Shown here: piece by piece, positions 1 to 9,025 of the stretch
Position numbering within the stretch: position 1 is the stretch's first letter
Layout of the letters: every line of letters begins with the position of its first letter
From: Diplonema papillatum
Taxonomy: Eukaryota > Euglenozoa > Diplonemea > Diplonemida > Diplonemidae
Length of the DNA stretch: 64,000 nucleotides
Direction of reading: 5' to 3'
NCBI GenBank assembly: GCA_030068145.1
Contig: JAPJBO010001076.1
Span: forward strand, 1 to 64,000
Translations under genes and position numbers: made by a program
The notes under the pieces: model-generated
Databases searched by the model: none
What the model saw: only the letters and a program-made list of their open reading frames with translations
Told to the model about the DNA's origin: nothing

Positions 1-1321
1 GGGCTCCCCGGGCTCGTGTCCTCGTGCTTCGACACGAGGGCCGCGGACCCTACCCTCGCTCCCTCTCCGCGGGACGCCCGCCTGTGGTGGGCCATCGTGT
101 CGGTTTTGATTTTCTCCGCAAGCTGGACGGTGCACTCCTTCACGTTGTGCCTCGCCTCCGCTATTTTGTGCATCAGCTCCTTTTCACGGTTGCTCCGCAG
201 CGTCGGGTCGGACAGGATGTCCCCGTCGAGGACGTCTTTGTTGTGGTAGACCGAGGAGGGCGCTCCGTCGACGACGTGGTCGTCAGCGAGGTTTTCCTCG
301 AGAAACGCCGTCAATTCGTCCGCGGAGCTGTCGTTTTCGTCGCGGTCCGACCCGTTTGGGGTCTGGAACGCGTTGCGGCTGATGGTCGTCGGCGAGCCGA
401 CGACCTCCTGCGTGAGCAGCATCTCCTCCCGCAGGTCGCCGACGCGCCGGATTTTTTCGGCGTTCGTCGGCGTGTCGTTGTTGGAAAACTGCTCCTCGTC
501 GGAAGCCACGGCCCGGCGTGCGCTTTCGATGGCGGCAGTCTTCCTCGCGGACTTCCGGATGAGATACACGAACACCGCGAGGCACACTGCGCATCCGCAG
601 AACCCGACGAACGCAAGCACGATGACCACCACCAAGCTCACGCGGGCGGACGTCCCCTCCTCCTCGGCAGAGTTCGCCATCATGCACCCGTCGATCTCGT
701 TCGTCCACACGCACTGGCTCAGCGCGATGCAATCCGGGCGCAGCTGATTCGCACAATCGTCAGCCGGCAAGCAGTCTCCCTCATTCCAGACGCAGTTCGC
801 GATCTCGACGCACGACTGCTCGTCGTTATTCGAGCACCGCGATCCGAACAGCACGCATACCCTCGAATCGTAGTTCCACTCGCACAGCCGGGTGATTGAC
901 TTGCACTTCGCTGGGTTCAAGTAGATCGAGCAGTCCAGCGGTGCCTCCGTCGGCACGTACGTCTTCGGCGCCTCCGTCTCCGGCGGGTGCGTCGGCGGAA
1001 TGCTCGTCAGCGGGATCGACGTCTCGGGAGGGTGCGTCGGCGGCGCGTCGGTGAGCGGCAGCGGCGTCGGCGGCGCCATCGTCGCGGGGATCATCGTCGT
1101 CGGGATCGGCGTCGTGCCGGGCTCGACGAAGATGATGGGGCCGATGCCTGTCTTCCCCACCTGGTTGGCCGAGCCGGTGTACGCTTTCGTCGTCGTTTGC
1201 GTGGCCAAGTCAAGGAACCCGATCGTGTCTGCCGGAGAGCCTCCGAGGTACATGAGAACCCCCGGGACATCCGTGGCGCTGATGCTGGGTTGTAGGCAGG
1301 CCATCTCGCTCGATTTGTAGC
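1..1321 (-). CDS. Receptor-like gene A, exon 2 (partial at window edge)
   Basis: Second exon of a predicted type I membrane protein, read from 1321 down to base 1 with no stop, so it runs off the window. It begins right after an acceptor (CCGCAG|GC) and completes a Gly codon begun in exon 1 at 9026. In order it encodes the last propeller-like strands, a Pro/Thr-rich stalk (repeats like PPTHPPET), a Cys-rich module with PDCIALSQCVWTNEIDGC, one transmembrane helix near 590-650, and a basic then acidic cytoplasmic tail containing EKELMHKIAE. It is collinear and highly similar to exon 2 of gene B (26373-24302). The function is not recognised; a surface receptor or adhesion role is inferred from architecture only. 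The long plus-strand frame across this region is a shadow. Confidence 0.72.
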
Positions 1322-1378
1322 CTGCGGTGTGTTGGTTATGCCGTGTTATTGTAGTAATCTGACCGATTTTTCTGGCAT

Positions 1379-1794
1379 TTACACATTTTCTGTACGCACC
1401 TTGCGCTTTTCGAGCTTGACCGCATACGGACGGAGGGGTGGTACCCGGTGGGTTAATTTGGGAAAAAGGGGCTTTTTTGGATAAGGGTCAGAAATAGGAA
1501 CCGAGTAGCGCATTTGAAAGATTTCGCGGTAGCACGTCGCCCGCCATGAGCAGATGTACCCGCACTCTGCACCCTTCTGCTCATTTCGCATGACGTGCCA
1601 ACCCTGGCAGTGGCGCGCACTCCCTCGCACTGCGCCCGTTCTCTCACATGCTGAGTCCACCACGGTGCACCCGCTGAACTGCTGGGGTTTGAGTAAGCCC
1701 ACCACGCCTCCCGCCTCCACACCCTCTGGCTCTTCCTCGGACACCACGGACTCCTCATCTGGCGAACTCTCCGGCGAGTCAAGGTTTTCAGGCT
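1379..1794 (-). pseudogene. Cys-rich coding remnant or orphan exon
   Basis: A minus-strand open frame that looks protein-like: an acidic Ser/Glu run (SPESSPDEESVVSEEEPEG) followed by a Cys/Trp-rich stretch with CQGWHVMR and CGYICSWRATCYREIF. It is preceded by an acceptor-like TTTGCACAG at about 1795-1803. No family is recognised. It lies inside the gene A intron, next to the left direct repeat at 1842. It could be an exon of the neighbouring USP unit, part of another mobile element, or a nested gene. Gene B's short intron has no equivalent. Confidence 0.3.
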
Positions 1795-2020
1795 GTGCAA
1801 ATGATACAGTCTTCTTGGTGTGATCGGTATAACCATGGGGTACTACGGGGGAACTACGGGGAACTGGCCTTGGGGTGTCCTTTTTTTTTTTGGTGGTTCT
1901 TGAGGGGCATAGGTCTCATGTTTCCCTCAGACTGCGGGGGCTTTGGAGTTAGTTAAAGGGTTTGGGGCTTTTTGGGGGTGTTGGTGGACAGGGGCGCCAG
2001 GGGTCTTCAAACCGGCGCGT

Positions 2021-2378
2021 TTAAATTTAGGGAAAACGACAAAGTGGATTCTATATAACTGGATTACGACAAAGTGGATTATAATCCACTTTGTCGCCAA
2101 TCCACTTTGTCGCCTAATCCACTTTGTCGCCCCGTATGACGGACCTAAGCTCACTTTTGATGGTTTCAATGAACTCAAACAGCTCAAAATAGTCACTTTC
2201 CCTGTGGGAACTTTTTGTGAAAGGGTCCCCCTATATAATTCATGCCGGTTGTCAGAAGCGACAAAGTGGATTATCAAAAGCGACAAAGTGGATTATTACT
2301 GGATTATAATCCACTAATAATCCACTTTGTCGTAATCCAGTTATATAGAATCCGTTTTGTCGTTGACCCTAAATTTAA
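2021..2378. mobile_element. TTAA-flanked palindromic MITE
   Basis: Inverted termini: the left end reads TTAAATTTAGGG then CGACAAAGTGGATTCTATA; the right end is the reverse complement and ends CCCTAAATTTAA. TTAA at 2021-2024 and 2375-2378 fits a TTAA target duplication as made by piggyBac- or Kolobok-type transposases. The word CGACAAAGTGGATTA is repeated several times in each arm in both orientations. The element has no coding capacity. It is 358 bp long and sits inside the 1842-6459 unit. Confidence 0.72.
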
Positions 2379-2565
2379 CAGAGAAGCATTGCATAATAAA
2401 GCTAGACAGCTTTATGAAATGCTTCTCTGTGTTCTAACATCTGCTGCTGTAGCCTAAACGAAATGTGACCCCAATACGATGCAATCGCCTTACAGGTGAC
2501 TTTTGCATCCGGAATCTCAAGCGAGCTCGAACTCTAAATAAAGCGCAAATCATCTCTCTCGTAAA

Positions 2566-3519
2566 ATGATCGTTTCCATTGAACTGGCTACAAAAGAAAG
2601 TACCCAAATAAAGGCACGAAACAAAATTCAAAAGCGTAAAATGCAATTCTGTATCGGCGTTACGTTTCACTGCTTTACGAAATATCTCCAAGTCCGCACG
2701 ACGGAAGAGCGTGAGGAGAACGACAACAGCGAGACCGAAGAAAGCGACACCATCGACCTGAAGGAAGAAGACATGAAGTACAACGCCGACTTTATGACTA
2801 ACGGCTCGCTGCAAACGTTCCACGAGTCCACAATACGGCCGCACCTGCTGGAATGCGGAAACCAGCTTGCAGAAAAGAAAGACGCTCCTTTCCTTAGGGG
2901 GGCTACCGGTGTCGCACGTCGCTGGTTTTATAAGGAGCGCGACGACGAGACGGAAGTGCTCAACGACGCGGGACTACAAAAGGTCGTCGAAAAGAAGTTG
3001 AACCTCCATATAGTGGTCCGTTTGGAGCTGAAAAAGCACTCGGCAAAGCACGTCCGAAAGCACCTGCTAACACACGACGCGGAAGTGCACGACAACTCAT
3101 ACACATCGCGGGCGGACAGTAGCTCGATGATTACGAACAAGTTGGAGGAGGCGCTGTGTGACAGGTTCGGCAAGGTGGGGCTGAAGTTCGGACCCTCTTG
3201 GGTGCTTTGTATTTGTGGCACAAAGGTCAGCAACCCGCCGGACAGGCTTTCTGACGGGACGTCGTTTGTACGACACGGTTGTCGATGCCCGAAGTTCGCC
3301 AAGAAGCTGTCAAAGAACGCGAAAGCAGACCTAAAAGCTTTCAGAGAAAAAGAAGCTGCTAAAAATAAGAAGAAGGTGGCGGCCAGGAAGGATCTCACAA
3401 GGGGCATGTCCGAACAAGAAAAGGCCAACGCCAAAAAGATGTTTGAAATGGTTGGCTTCAAACGAAAGGCAGACGAGGAAGCAGAGGTCGAGAACCCACG
3501 CAAAGAGGCAAAAATCTAG
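2566..3519 (+). CDS. Hypothetical protein, first ORF of the 1842-6459 unit
   Basis: 317 residues starting at ATG 2566. No family is recognised. Visible features are an acidic stretch near residues 45-70 (TTEEREENDNSETEESD), a mixed basic middle (LELKKHSAKHVRKHLL), a compact Cys cluster (CICGTKV ... HGCRCPKF) that could bind a metal, and a Lys-rich C-terminus with KKKVAARKD and a final nuclear-signal-like KRKADEEAEVENPRKEAK. It precedes the 786-residue ORF on the same strand by about 210 bases, inside the direct-repeat-bounded unit, suggesting an accessory DNA- or RNA-binding protein of a mobile element. That role is inferred from context. Confidence 0.5.
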   Translation: MIVSIELATKESTQIKARNKIQKRKMQFCIGVTFHCFTKYLQVRTTEEREENDNSETEESDTIDLKEEDMKYNADFMTNGSLQTFHESTIRPHLLECGNQLAEKKDAPFLRGATGVARRWFYKERDDETEVLNDAGLQKVVEKKLNLHIVVRLELKKHSAKHVRKHLLTHDAEVHDNSYTSRADSSSMITNKLEEALCDRFGKVGLKFGPSWVLCICGTKVSNPPDRLSDGTSFVRHGCRCPKFAKKLSKNAKADLKAFREKEAAKNKKKVAARKDLTRGMSEQEKANAKKMFEMVGFKRKADEEAEVENPRKEAKI

Positions 3520-3731
3520 CTTTCTGGTGATAGCCTCCATCGTAAAGGCATTTCTTTTTTTGTGTGTTCCCGACGATCAATTATAGTTTTTTGTTGTCTC
3601 AATTCTCTTTTGTTCTGGATGTCCATTGGAAGCGACGGCCTGTCTATCCGGCGGCAACTCGGGTATTCGACTAGCTGACGAAGAGAAATTAACGTTTGTA
3701 ATGTCGGTGTGTTCAAAACCAATGCAGGGGT

Positions 3732-6092
3732 TTGTTGCAGGAAAAGGAACGAGAGCGAGTCAGGAAAGCCTGGAACAACGGGGAGATGAAGATTGACGTT
3801 ACTTTCGTGAAGCCGTGTGGAATGCGCCATGAAGGTTTTCTCGTCGAGAATGCTGACTGGAACGCTATCGTAGGACTTGCGAAGTCGGTTGGCTACGCGC
3901 TTGCTGGGACATATGTGCGCCTCGCTACCGGCCCCCCTTCAACAGTTTGTCTGGCCGACTGTCCTGTTGTTCTCAGAGAGGACTTGTGGAAGCTCAGTTG
4001 CGGCCATTGCGTGCTTGTACCAGTCCTCGACAAGAATCGCGCTGTGGTGACGGACGGCGGAGGCCTGGCCGACGGAGAACTGCGAGGTATCGTAGACAGC
4101 CTGATGGCGGAAGATGTCAAGATCCGACGCATACCCCGGGTACTCCTCATTATCCAGCGAGTAAAAGTGAGTCGTTTCAGGGTTGAGCGAGCATGGCAGA
4201 GCAACCTGGTTGCGCGTGATATCTCGTTTTTGTGTGCCATCGAAGACAAGGATGTCGCCTTGCAGCACGATAGCACACCTGTTAACGAGAATTGGCATGC
4301 AATCCACTTGACAGCAACTTGGATGCAAGGAACATCACAAAGGCACCATTTCCTGAAGGCGTGCCTTTCAACCGTGCACGATGGCAGCATGGTGGAAGAC
4401 GCAGTGACAGAAATCTGTTGCTACTTCTCGTCTCTCACGCAAGAACTTCGAGGGCTTGGCGTTCTCGGCCCTGATGCCTTTTTCGAGCAAGACCGCTTCT
4501 GCTGTATGTTTACGGACCGCGGAGCAGGTGTGGGGGGCCTCAAACAACCCCGGGTATACGAACCAGTGCACAGGTTGCATCGGACGATGAGCAGGGTTGT
4601 GACCGAGCTCAAGATTGGGAAGGAGATGACGTTCCTGTGTGCAGCAGCGAACGACGTGGCATCTTCACCTGCATTTGCTGTATGGCTGCGGGAACAGGGC
4701 GGCCCGGAGTTGAAAGGTGTGTTGTGGCAGAGGGCGACGACAGGGAGATTCGGAACGTCCTGGGCAGCCGCGTGGTCTCTATCATGCACCGTTGGTCAGA
4801 AGACCCTATTGGGATGGTACTTGGACTTCCTCGGCAGCTTTGATGAAACGACAGAGTATTCGAAAAAAAAGAAGAATATCGTCATGTACCTGACTCCTCG
4901 TGGTACCCAGGAGCGCTTCCGTCGAATAGGTTTAGCATTTGAGATCATTGCATATCCGGCGTTGAGGCGAATCTGGCAGTACGCTGGGGAAGAAGTACTC
5001 GACGACGACTTTACTGCCGGCTTTGCCAGCGATTTGATGGCTACCCTGGGTCTCTATTTCACAAAAATTCGAACTGGAAAGGACATTTTCGGGAATCCGC
5101 TGTGGATGGAAAAAGCGAGACGAGGTGTGACATTTCCTACGAAGGCCCCGGAAGTAAAGTTTGTGTGCCAGCGGAACTCCGTTCAGCAGTTCATTCGGCG
5201 TATGAAAGCCCACTTAGACGCGGCTGGCTCTATTGCGAGCTATTACGGAGGTCCCGGCGTGCAGATGCCAACCATTAAACCCATAGACGAGGCAACAGAT
5301 TCAGCTTTCCTGTCTTCTGTTGCCCACAGGTTTGCCTGCGGCATTGTTGCAGAGCTGACCATGTACAGCAAGGCAACAGCGGATACCCCAAGACCCGTAA
5401 AGCTAGGACCGAGTCTCATAGAGGGCACCGTTGGATCCATGAAACGTCACCTGCAACAGCAGACAAACACGCGCATCCGCGATGAATGCATCAGGGCAAA
5501 GCTATCGAGCACCAACGCTCACCTGAGCATTCACCAGCCCTACCCAAAGACAATTCAGCAATATGCTGCGCAAAGGATAGAAACTATCCAGGCGAGGAAA
5601 GACCGATGCGGTTTGCTGAAGTTGACCCACTACAAGGCGAAGCAAGTTTCTCATGACGACAGGAAAAAGTGGCAGGCAGAACGCAATGACTTCATCAAAA
5701 GGATTCCTTGGCGATTCGATGCAGACAGTCATTGGCGAAAGGATGCGCTTGTGCAGCAAGCTGAACGGCGAGGTATCAAGTCCTGCCAAAACTGGAGCAA
5801 AGACAAGCTTGTGTCTGCATGTCAGGAAGCTGATGAGAAGTTGCTTCTTGACGAGCTAAAACAGCACGCCCTTGCCCGAAGCATGCGATTCCGGGCTAAT
5901 GTTGTTGCTGGCAAGTTGCTCCATGACCTGGAACAGAAGGATGCAAAAACCGAAGAACCCGAGGCTTTGCCGCGTCCGAGGTCTCCCTCCCGGCAGCGAA
6001 AGAAGCAACCCCAAGAAGACGAGCCCCCCCTGAAAAAGGTGCGCTTCGAGACAGCTAATAGCGAGGATAGTGAAAGCAGCGAGGAGATGTAG
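3732..6092 (+). CDS. Hypothetical protein, second ORF (candidate transposase)
   Basis: An open frame of about 786 codons. The frame opens at a TTG just before an acceptor-like TTTGTTGCAG|GAAAAG. The first in-frame ATG is at 3786, so the N-terminus either starts there or is spliced from upstream. No family is recognised: I see no DDE, tyrosine-recombinase or RT signature I would trust. Seen are an acidic pair VLDDDFTAGF, a possible DNA-binding C-terminal segment (KDALVQQAERRGIKS ... WSKDKLVSACQ, SAP-like in spacing), and a basic tail KKQPQEDEPPLKKVRF ending in Ser/Glu. Length, context and the nuclear-type tail suggest an enzyme of a mobile element. Confidence 0.5.
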   Translation: MLQEKERERVRKAWNNGEMKIDVTFVKPCGMRHEGFLVENADWNAIVGLAKSVGYALAGTYVRLATGPPSTVCLADCPVVLREDLWKLSCGHCVLVPVLDKNRAVVTDGGGLADGELRGIVDSLMAEDVKIRRIPRVLLIIQRVKVSRFRVERAWQSNLVARDISFLCAIEDKDVALQHDSTPVNENWHAIHLTATWMQGTSQRHHFLKACLSTVHDGSMVEDAVTEICCYFSSLTQELRGLGVLGPDAFFEQDRFCCMFTDRGAGVGGLKQPRVYEPVHRLHRTMSRVVTELKIGKEMTFLCAAANDVASSPAFAVWLREQGGPELKGVLWQRATTGRFGTSWAAAWSLSCTVGQKTLLGWYLDFLGSFDETTEYSKKKKNIVMYLTPRGTQERFRRIGLAFEIIAYPALRRIWQYAGEEVLDDDFTAGFASDLMATLGLYFTKIRTGKDIFGNPLWMEKARRGVTFPTKAPEVKFVCQRNSVQQFIRRMKAHLDAAGSIASYYGGPGVQMPTIKPIDEATDSAFLSSVAHRFACGIVAELTMYSKATADTPRPVKLGPSLIEGTVGSMKRHLQQQTNTRIRDECIRAKLSSTNAHLSIHQPYPKTIQQYAAQRIETIQARKDRCGLLKLTHYKAKQVSHDDRKKWQAERNDFIKRIPWRFDADSHWRKDALVQQAERRGIKSCQNWSKDKLVSACQEADEKLLLDELKQHALARSMRFRANVVAGKLLHDLEQKDAKTEEPEALPRPRSPSRQRKKQPQEDEPPLKKVRFETANSEDSESSEEM

Positions 6093-6545
6093 CGCAGAAA
6101 CGTCACAGGTTTGCAGACTGGGTTATTTCATCAAGATGTTGGAACCGTTTGACCGTCGAGATCCCACAAATTTCGCTTTCCAATTTCCGGAGGACGTGTG
6201 CCGTCTTGTTTTTTGGTCGTTTTATTTTGTTTTTACGCAGTGTCTTCTTCTTCATCCTCTTGGCTTTCCGACCTTCGTGGGCCAAATATCATCAGAATTG
6301 TCCACATTGTGTGACAGAAAGGTGCAAAGTCGCTAGGAAGTGCTCGCCACGATCAAGAATCACAGCCCTGTGAAGTACTCAGCAAAAACTGAAAAAGCAA
6401 AAAAAAAAACGACACCCCCCCCCCTGGTTGAACTACGGGGGAACTACGGGGAACTGGCCCACCGACCACACCACTTCTTCACCATTTTTTTATTTCTCTT
6501 TCTTTGGCACCTTGTGATTCAAGGTTGATGATTCATCATGATTGA

Positions 6546-6870
6546 ACCCCGGTTTCGCTGTGGGATCACTTCAGCTCGAGCGATATTTCTGCCCAACGAA
6601 GGACGCATCGGAGAGATCTGAGACATATCTTTCCAAAGAAGCAACCATTGAGCATGAATTTCCAGACACGTTGGCGTGTCCGGGGAACTTGACAGGTGCC
6701 CTGGCTTGTATTCTGAAATGACTACAGGCCAAAACCTGTACAAACCCACTTGTTGACTGCGCCCCGGTTTTCGCAGCGGCATCCGCCCACAGCCCGGAGC
6801 GGTAGTTCTGCCCGACGAAGGTCGCATTTGAAAGACCTGTGCCATATCTTTCCAATAAAACAAACGAGGA
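6546..6870. repeat. Diverged tandem duplication (two copies)
   Basis: Blocks starting CCCCGGTTTTCGC and continuing GAGCGRTAKTTCTGCCCRACGAAGG then CATATCTTTCCAA occur at about 6546-6645 and 6766-6865, roughly 220 bases apart. The copies differ by many substitutions, so the duplication is old. It lies within the gene A intron, and no coding sequence is apparent. Confidence 0.5.
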
Positions 6871-6974
6871 CCACTTTCGATGAGTATTTGGCTTCGTACA
6901 TGCTCACAGGAATACCCTTGTATTAAACGACGCATGTGTATGCGTCGTTCGTCCGTATGTGGTTAAAGTCTTAT

Positions 6975-7170
6975 TTTTTAGCGTTTATTGTGGTTTAGAG
7001 GTTCGGTGTTTTAGGGTCTCCGGTTGACCATTGAGGCTGTGAGGCGGGTGGTATGTGGGTAGTAGGTATGCTTAAATACGGCTAGCCATGTTTGTAAGTG
7101 TTGCGACCGACACCAAGAAGAAATTCGCTTTGAATTTAGTCTTGGGCCCCCCACGCGCATGCATGTTGAG
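6975..7170. repeat. Dispersed repeat, GTCTCCGG core family (copy in gene A intron)
   Basis: Contains AGCGTTTATTGTGGTTTAGAGG followed by GGGTCTCCGGTTGACCATTG. A near-identical copy lies at about 24016-24115. The 3' part (CGACCGACACCAAGAAGAAATT and CTTGGGCCCCCCAC) recurs inverted at about 62540-62620 and in diverged form at 12990-13055. This is a short interspersed repeat without coding capacity. Confidence 0.6.
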
Positions 7171-7373
7171 CAGGGGTTGCCATGCAGCTCGTATCGGTCT
7201 GTAATATGCGTTCTTACTTCCTTTGGGTTGAGGAGGACGTGCGGTGGGAGGGTCGGGTAGTAGAAAGAGAAGGTGAAGGGCTAAAAAAAAAATATTTCTT
7301 TTTGCGTAAGTGGCGACTGCTTGTTGTCCTCCGCAGTTAAGGTACTCTGAATACACTCTGGCATCGTGGCTGG

Positions 7374-8735
7374 TTATCTGGTCGTAGCTCCTGGTTTGCG
7401 GTGTTTAGTTTTGCACCACGGTTTGTGGTGTCGTAGGCTTGTAAATTGTGGTTTGTTCGGAGTCTGTCCGTCGCTGTGACAGTACGGGCAAATCTCCCTT
7501 TTGCCTGCTGAGCTTGCAGGCGTGGTGCTGTGGCGTGGTGGTGTGCGTCGTAGTTTCTTCTTGCAAAAACGCAGGTGGATGCTCAGGCCGTGAATGCCTT
7601 TTATTGCAGTGCCAGTTTTCGTCGTTCGTGTGTGGCAGTTCGGACATTGGAGTGCCTCCGTGTCGGGCGTGTGGCCCGGAGTAGGCTCTAGGCCACGCAT
7701 TTCTTCGAGAATTTGTTGGGTTGGCGTGGCAGTGCCGCTGCTCTTGTCGGATGATGGGACGACGGTGGTGGATTGAGAGCTGCGTTGTGCGGTTTCGTTC
7801 CCCGTGCGCGTTGGGGCCTGAAGTGCGGCGTGCGGTGTTGAGTTTGTCATTGCGTCGTCGTCGAGGTGGCAGGGAACCGGTTCGTGTACAGGTTCTGTTG
7901 GGTCAAACGTATAGAAGAGTACATTCGTACTCTGGTCGGTGTAGCCGCGATTGGCTGAATGCGTGACGTTGGCGTTGTCGAAGTGTGTCCATCTTGCGTC
8001 ATTGTATGGGGTATCGTTTAACACGTGTACAGTGTAGTGTCCTGCGTTGTCTCGTCCTGCGTGGGCAACAACTGCTCTGAGCTTCAGCGGTTGTGCCTGG
8101 TTAGGCACCAGCAGCGTTTGGTCAGCTGCAACCGCTTGGCGATTCTCCCTTGTGTGCTGATTACGTGTTATGCGTAGAACGAGGCTTCCTTGTATCCTGC
8201 TGATGCCGTGTTGCATGGTCGTCTTATTGGAGGTTCCGCACTCGCATCTGTACGTGTCCGGTTTGTGTGGGGCACAGTGGAAGTCCAGGCATCCTTGTAC
8301 CGTGCTTGCAACAGGGGCGATGACAGCCATGTCGTTCCAGTGACCGTTCGTGTTGTTGTGCTTGCATTTGGCACAACGCGTTGTCGTCGAGTACCAGTGT
8401 CGTATGGCGTCGAAGTTGTCAGACTCGCCTGGTTGACAGCATGTGTGTTCTGCGTTTTCGTCTACGATTGACGCGAGTACCACCCTCATTGCTTCCTCAA
8501 AGTCGTGTTGTTGGCCCGCTTCGAAGGGATGTTTCAGGTTCTGGTGCAGTCTAACGACGGTGTCCGGTGTTCTTATCCGCTGTGTCCAGTCGTACGCAGC
8601 CAAAGCGCATTCCCCTGTTCTGTGTGCTGCACATGTGACGTATTTCGATATCTGTTCGGCGAGGTTGGTGGCCGAGATCACGTTAAGTACCGCTTGTAAA
8701 TAGCATGTATTTACAGCTGACAGGGTTTGCCGCAT
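7374..8735 (-). CDS. USP-type ubiquitin protease with C2HC zinc fingers
   Basis: A minus-strand frame whose local ATG is at 8735. It encodes a ubiquitin-specific protease (peptidase C19) fold. The Cys box is LSAVNTCYLQAVLNVI immediately after the start. A QQHDFEEAMRVVL segment matches the family's QQDAxEFL box, paired CxxC motifs suit a zinc-ribbon finger, and the His box HAGRDNAGHYTVHVLND is followed by WTHFDNANV. The Cys, His and Asn/Asp triad positions are all present. The C-terminus has two CxxC...H...C fingers (CPNCHTRTT, CPYCHSDG). The frame continues upstream without a stop into receptor exon 1 (9812-9026), passing a hydrophobic segment VTSIVAPITVAAAIAAFAAN. It sits wholly in the gene A intron and is absent from gene B, so it is probably an insertion; the zinc fingers recall transposon proteins. 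Confidence 0.75.
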   Translation of the reverse strand: MRQTLSAVNTCYLQAVLNVISATNLAEQISKYVTCAAHRTGECALAAYDWTQRIRTPDTVVRLHQNLKHPFEAGQQHDFEEAMRVVLASIVDENAEHTCCQPGESDNFDAIRHWYSTTTRCAKCKHNNTNGHWNDMAVIAPVASTVQGCLDFHCAPHKPDTYRCECGTSNKTTMQHGISRIQGSLVLRITRNQHTRENRQAVAADQTLLVPNQAQPLKLRAVVAHAGRDNAGHYTVHVLNDTPYNDARWTHFDNANVTHSANRGYTDQSTNVLFYTFDPTEPVHEPVPCHLDDDAMTNSTPHAALQAPTRTGNETAQRSSQSTTVVPSSDKSSGTATPTQQILEEMRGLEPTPGHTPDTEALQCPNCHTRTTKTGTAIKGIHGLSIHLRFCKKKLRRTPPRHSTTPASSAGKREICPYCHSDGQTPNKPQFTSLRHHKPWCKTKHRKPGATTR

Positions 8736-9025
8736 CGTGGTCTTGGGGTTCCTTGTTCTGGTAGTTACTCTGTTGGCGGCGAAGGCGGCGATTGCTGCGG
8801 CGACGGTGATTGGAGCGACGATGCTTGTAACTCGTTCGGCGACTGTAAGCGGTCTAGGCGGTTGCAAGGGCTGCGAGTTGCGGGAAGACGGTTCGCTGGC
8901 TGGTTTTCTTCTTTTCTTTCGTTGTCGACAACTTCTTTCTTTACCGTGGACCCCCCCCCCCCATGGTAAATTGGACTTTTTGGTGCATGGAGAGAGGGGG
9001 AATGGTCGAGCGAAGTTCCGCATAC

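Larger units (their letters stand above)
1842..6459 (+). mobile_element. Putative two-ORF mobile unit between 28-bp direct repeats
   Basis: The same 28-bp sequence (beginning ACTACGGGGGAACTACGGGG) occurs at 1842-1869 and 6432-6459 in direct orientation. Between them are two plus-strand ORFs (317 and 786 residues) and a TTAA MITE. No inverted termini were seen at the ends. The unit lies in the gene A intron, absent from the gene B intron. Direct repeats this long could be termini of a recombinase-type element, a long target duplication, or products of homologous recombination. The boundaries are therefore tentative. Confidence 0.4.
1322..9025 (-). other. Predicted 7.7 kb intron of receptor-like gene A
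   Basis: The donor is GTATGCG at 9025 and the acceptor ACCGCAG ends at 1322, phase 1. The donor heptamer and the exon bases before it are identical in paralogue gene B, and the two genes stop resembling each other immediately after it. The intron is about twenty times longer than gene B's (384 bp) and holds the 1842-6459 unit, a TTAA MITE, the USP ORF and dispersed repeats. That exons 9812-9026 and 1321-1 belong to one transcript is inferred from collinearity with gene B. Confidence 0.6.

Noticed and set aside
24-899. Long plus-strand frame opposite gene A exon 2
   Set aside because: Arg/Val/Asp-rich composition typical of an antisense shadow; the minus strand is conserved with gene B.
1842-1869. 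28-bp direct repeats as a plain target-site duplication
   Set aside because: Too long for known DNA transposons and internally repetitive; kept as element-bounding repeats of unknown origin.
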